Part shown: positions 13,784 through 14,766 of the stretch, piece by piece
Layout: every line of letters starts with the position of its first letter
Position numbering within the stretch: position 1 is the first letter of the stretch
Assembly: GCA_036274615.1 (NCBI GenBank)
Contig: DASUFK010000190.1
Location: 1-14,766 of the forward strand
Reading direction: 5' to 3'
Length of the DNA: 14,766 nucleotides
From: FEN-1219 sp036274615
Lineage (GTDB): Bacteria; Pseudomonadota; Gammaproteobacteria; Steroidobacterales; Rariloculaceae
Notes under the pieces: model-generated
What the model was told of the DNA's origin: nothing
Database searches by the model: none
The model's input: the letters and a program-made list of their open reading frames with translations, nothing else
Program-made: the position numbers and the translations under genes

Positions 13784-13873
13784 CGCGAAAATAGGGACAT
13801 GTTACTTTTTCGAACCGTTAGCAGCGCCGGCCGAGAAAACCGAACGAAAAAGTAACCTGTCCCTATTTTTGCG
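13784..13873. repeat. Long imperfect inverted repeat between convergent genes
   Basis: The arms at 13784-13812 and 13845-13873 (29 nt each) are reverse complements at 27 of 29 positions, around a 32-nt spacer. The arm core is ATAGGGACATGTTACTTTTT, with C for A once in the other arm. The element fills the 122-nt gap between the bicupin stop and the suhB stop. The arms form a strong hairpin with T-rich flanks, so it may end transcription in both directions. The GGGACAnGTTAC-type sequence resembles dispersed REP-like repeats mobilised by REP-associated transposases; that link is from memory. Confidence 0.85.
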
Positions 13874-13894
13874 TGTCCTCATTTTCGCTCGGGG

Positions 13895-14689
13895 CTAGGG
13901 AATGTCGGCGGAGTAGGGGGCGAGCAGCTTCGAGAGCGCGGCGTAGACCTTCGGGTTGCCGGCCACGACGTTGCCTGAATCGAGGTACGCGTCGTTGCCG
14001 CGGAAGTCGCTGATCCTGCCGCCCGCTTCGCGGATGATCAGAGCGCCGGCCGCGATGTCCCATTTCGACAGGCCGAGCTCCCAGAACGCGTCGACGCGGC
14101 CCGCCGCCACGTAGCAGAGATCGAGCGCCGCAGACCCCGGCCGCCGTACTCCCGACGACTCGAGCATCACCGCACGCAGCATCTCGAGGTAACGGTCGAG
14201 ATGGACGAGATTCGCGCGGTACGGAAAGCCGGTCGCGACGAGCGACTGCTGCAGCGTCGTGCGCTTGCTCACCCGGATCCGGCGGCCGTCGAGCTGGGCG
14301 CCCTGGCCGCGGCTCGCGCTGAAGATCTCTTGCCGCAGGGGATCGTAGACCACGCCGTGCTCGAGCTCGCCCTTGCGCGCCACCGCGATCGACACCGAGA
14401 ACACCGGGAAGCCGTGCACGTAATTCGTGGTGCCGTCGAGCGGATCGATGATCCATTGATATTCGTGCTCGCCGGCGGCGCCGCTCTCCTCGGCGAGGAT
14501 TGCGTGGTCGGGATAGTGGTCGCGGATGATCTCGATGATCGCCGCTTCCGCCGCCTTGTCGACCTGGGTCACGAACTCGTTCTTGGCTTTTTCCGCGACC
14601 TTGAGCGCTTCGAGCTGGTTGAGCTGACGGATCATCAGCTCCCCGGCGCGCCGCGCCGCGCGAATCGCAATGTTTACCATGCCGTGCAT
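13895..14689 (-). CDS. suhB: Inositol-1-monophosphatase family protein SuhB
   Basis: This 264-residue protein is a Mg-dependent phosphatase of the inositol monophosphatase family. In E. coli, SuhB also joins rRNA antitermination complexes with Nus factors. The N-terminus MHGMVNIAIRAARRAGELM closely matches E. coli SuhB (MHPMLNIAVRAARKAG). Metal-site residues are Glu67 (ILAEES), Asp82, Asp85, Gly86 and Thr87 in IDPLDGTTN, and Asp211 in the motif WDIAAGALIIREAGG. The frame is open to 14728, but the family match decides the ATG at 14689. No Shine-Dalgarno precedes it. The gene converges on the bicupin gene and is flanked on both sides by related repeat arms. Confidence 0.96.
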   Translation of the reverse strand: MHGMVNIAIRAARRAGELMIRQLNQLEALKVAEKAKNEFVTQVDKAAEAAIIEIIRDHYPDHAILAEESGAAGEHEYQWIIDPLDGTTNYVHGFPVFSVSIAVARKGELEHGVVYDPLRQEIFSASRGQGAQLDGRRIRVSKRTTLQQSLVATGFPYRANLVHLDRYLEMLRAVMLESSGVRRPGSAALDLCYVAAGRVDAFWELGLSKWDIAAGALIIREAGGRISDFRGNDAYLDSGNVVAGNPKVYAALSKLLAPYSADIP

Positions 14690-14706
14690 TTCGGCGCGCA
14701 GCGTAG

Positions 14707-14712
14707 AATACT
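14707..14712 (-). promoter_or_regulatory. Weak candidate -10 box of suhB
   Basis: TATTCT (14712-14707, minus strand) matches 4 of 6 consensus positions about 18 nt before the suhB ATG. A start near 14700 would give a very short leader, which fits the absence of a ribosome-binding site. No matching -35 hexamer was found at the right distance. Confidence 0.25.
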
Positions 14713-14726
14713 CGCCACCCACTGGC

Positions 14727-14755
14727 AAATTGGGGACTGGTTACTTTTTCGCGCG
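14727..14755 (+). repeat. Related REP-like repeat arm at the window edge
   Basis: This 29-nt segment contains GGGGACTGGTTACTTTTTCG, a variant in the same orientation of the left arm of the inverted repeat at 13784-13812. The opposite arm, if any, lies beyond the window end. It sits upstream of suhB. Confidence 0.7.
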
Positions 14756-14766
14756 CACTCTGCTTT

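Noticed and set aside
13784..13873. CRISPR repeat or ordinary rho-independent terminator
   Set aside because: There is one inverted pair rather than a series of direct repeats with spacers. The 32-nt spacer and long arms are also unlike a simple terminator, though a terminator role is possible.

Overview
The window is GC-rich bacterial chromosomal DNA. The order queA-tgt-yajC-secD with suhB nearby, an RpoE-type ECF sigma factor and several outer-membrane proteins point to a Gram-negative proteobacterium, most likely a gammaproteobacterium of the Xanthomonadales/Nevskiales/Steroidobacter kind. That placement rests on gene order and protein style only; no marker gene here fixes it.

Region 1 (1-967). 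A small VOC (glyoxalase-fold) gene at 178-561 is followed by a minus-strand tRNA-Leu gene (920 down to 600). It is split in the anticodon by a 235-nt group I intron (885 to 651). The exons fold into a complete 86-nt Leu tRNA with encoded CCA, and splicing makes the anticodon CAA. The intron core (P1, P2, P3, P4, P5, P6, P7, P8 and a GAAA-capped P9) can be drawn by hand and resembles the Azoarcus and cyanobacterial tRNA introns. The base before the 5' splice site is C paired to G, not the near-universal U·G wobble. This is the most striking object in the window.

Region 2 (968-5754, minus strand). Four closely spaced genes read towards the tRNA: an OprO/OprP-like porin, a DcaP-like porin, a glutaminase with a signal peptide, and an exported amidohydrolase-2 family enzyme. 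All four products carry signal peptides, so this looks like an uptake and hydrolysis unit of the outer membrane and periplasm.

Region 3 (5755-8236, plus strand, divergent from the porins). An ECF sigma factor overlaps a single-pass membrane protein, probably its anti-sigma factor. Next comes an exported coiled-coil protein with two PDZ domains. A GGAACTT/TCTA promoter upstream suggests autoregulation. This resembles an RpoE envelope-stress module in which the PDZ partner has no protease domain.

Region 4 (8257-12775, plus strand). queA, tgt, yajC and secD follow in the usual order (queuosine tRNA modification, then Sec translocon accessory proteins). The queA start codon sits in the 6-nt loop of a perfect 12-bp inverted repeat. 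secF, which normally follows secD, is absent.

Region 5 (12776-14766). In its place is an exported bicupin protein whose first cupin is interrupted by a Pro/Ala/Gly-rich insert. A long imperfect inverted repeat then lies between it and the convergent suhB gene. A further related repeat arm lies upstream of suhB at the window edge.
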